A stretch of DNA of 64,000 bases, from assembly GCA_947579605.1 (NCBI GenBank), contig OX388325.1:4397572-4461571 (forward strand), written 5' to 3'. This stretch comes from Athripsodes cinereus. Lineage: Eukaryota > Arthropoda > Insecta > Trichoptera > Leptoceridae. The translations under genes were made by a program, and so were the position numbers. Under the pieces are notes generated by a model. That model was not told where the DNA came from, did not search any database, and saw only the letters and a list, made by a program, of their open reading frames with translations. Shown here one piece after another: positions 63,546-64,000 of this stretch (its first letter is position 1; every line of letters begins with the position of its first letter).

Positions 63546-64000
63546 AAAATAACTTTATTGTACAATAAGATTTATATGCTCCTTGTGAGGTATCTGTCGA
63601 GTAATATCCTTTCGGTTGTATGGAGTTTGTAGCTAGTTTATATTTTTTTTGTAAATATTTACGAAAAAAATAACAAAACTAAAAGGCATTTCCTCTTAGA
63701 ATATTTCATTATGACTTGCCCACGTACTACGATGTAAAGGAAAAAAAAAACAAAAGATTCCTAAAAACGAAAACAAAAAAATAGCAACAAAACAAAAGTC
63801 TATCGCACTGTAATGTCCGTTTAAGCTACTGTAAGCTACTCTAAGTGAGTTCTGAGGGGCTTTGTCACGTAATTCATATAATTTCAGTCACACACACATC
63901 TGAAAATCTATACTGAAAATAACACTGCCTAGTCACAACAATAGGATAATAATTCCTATTCCAGTTATTATGCCCGGCTAATTTATAATATAACAAGTTA
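63546..64000. other. AT-rich end of window
   Basis: A-rich runs at 63660-63800; nothing recognised. Confidence 0.4.

Overview
The window is intron-bearing, AT-rich animal nuclear DNA dominated by transposable elements. It is most likely from an insect: tRNA-like SINEs, many RTE/R1/jockey/CR1-type LINE tails, Penelope-like elements, hAT- and piggyBac-type MITEs, and repeated short TACCTACCT-type motifs. Some of this recalls Lepidoptera, but the sequence does not fix the order. There are no bacterial features, no CRISPR array, no convincing stand-alone tRNA or rRNA gene and no intact autonomous transposon.

The only host genes I can build are two members of a small duplicated family, both on the minus strand. 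Each has a TATA box, a tiny first coding exon (ATGAAAG then a GT donor), a second exon with a signal peptide and most of a chitin-binding type-2 (CBM14/peritrophin-A) domain, and a short third exon with the last two cysteines. Gene 1 (14778-18853) encodes 78 residues and gene 3 (53230-56641) encodes 89. A third unit (about 44.8-48.96 kb) keeps promoter, exon 1 and flanks, but exons 2 and 3 are missing and transposons fill the gap. A calexcitin/sarcoplasmic Ca-binding-protein-like fragment at 1815-2185 has an in-frame stop and is probably a pseudogene.

Layout: 0-14 kb holds LINE fragments, SINEs, the EF-hand pseudogene and a near-perfect 305-bp palindrome with two opposed hammerhead-ribozyme-like motifs. 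14.5-19.3 kb is gene 1, with a piggyBac-like MITE in intron 2 and a 723-bp MITE in intron 1. 19.8-20.8 kb is a 1-kb array of an 8-bp repeat. 21-44 kb is transposon-rich with nested MITEs and no host gene. 44.8-49 kb is the broken unit. 49-57.1 kb holds an inverted duplication, Penelope-like fragments and gene 3. 57.1-64 kb is LINE fragments, MITEs and a three-level nested insertion.

The most informative signals are the reconstructed chitin-binding family, a 64-bp repeat amplified across the gene 3 stop codon and 3' UTR, hammerhead-like motifs with palindromic stem III in several Penelope-like terminal repeats, an empty site in gene 3 that matches the TTAA insertion in gene 1, and an RTE insertion with a 5' inversion and 11-bp target duplication inside a jockey-type LINE.
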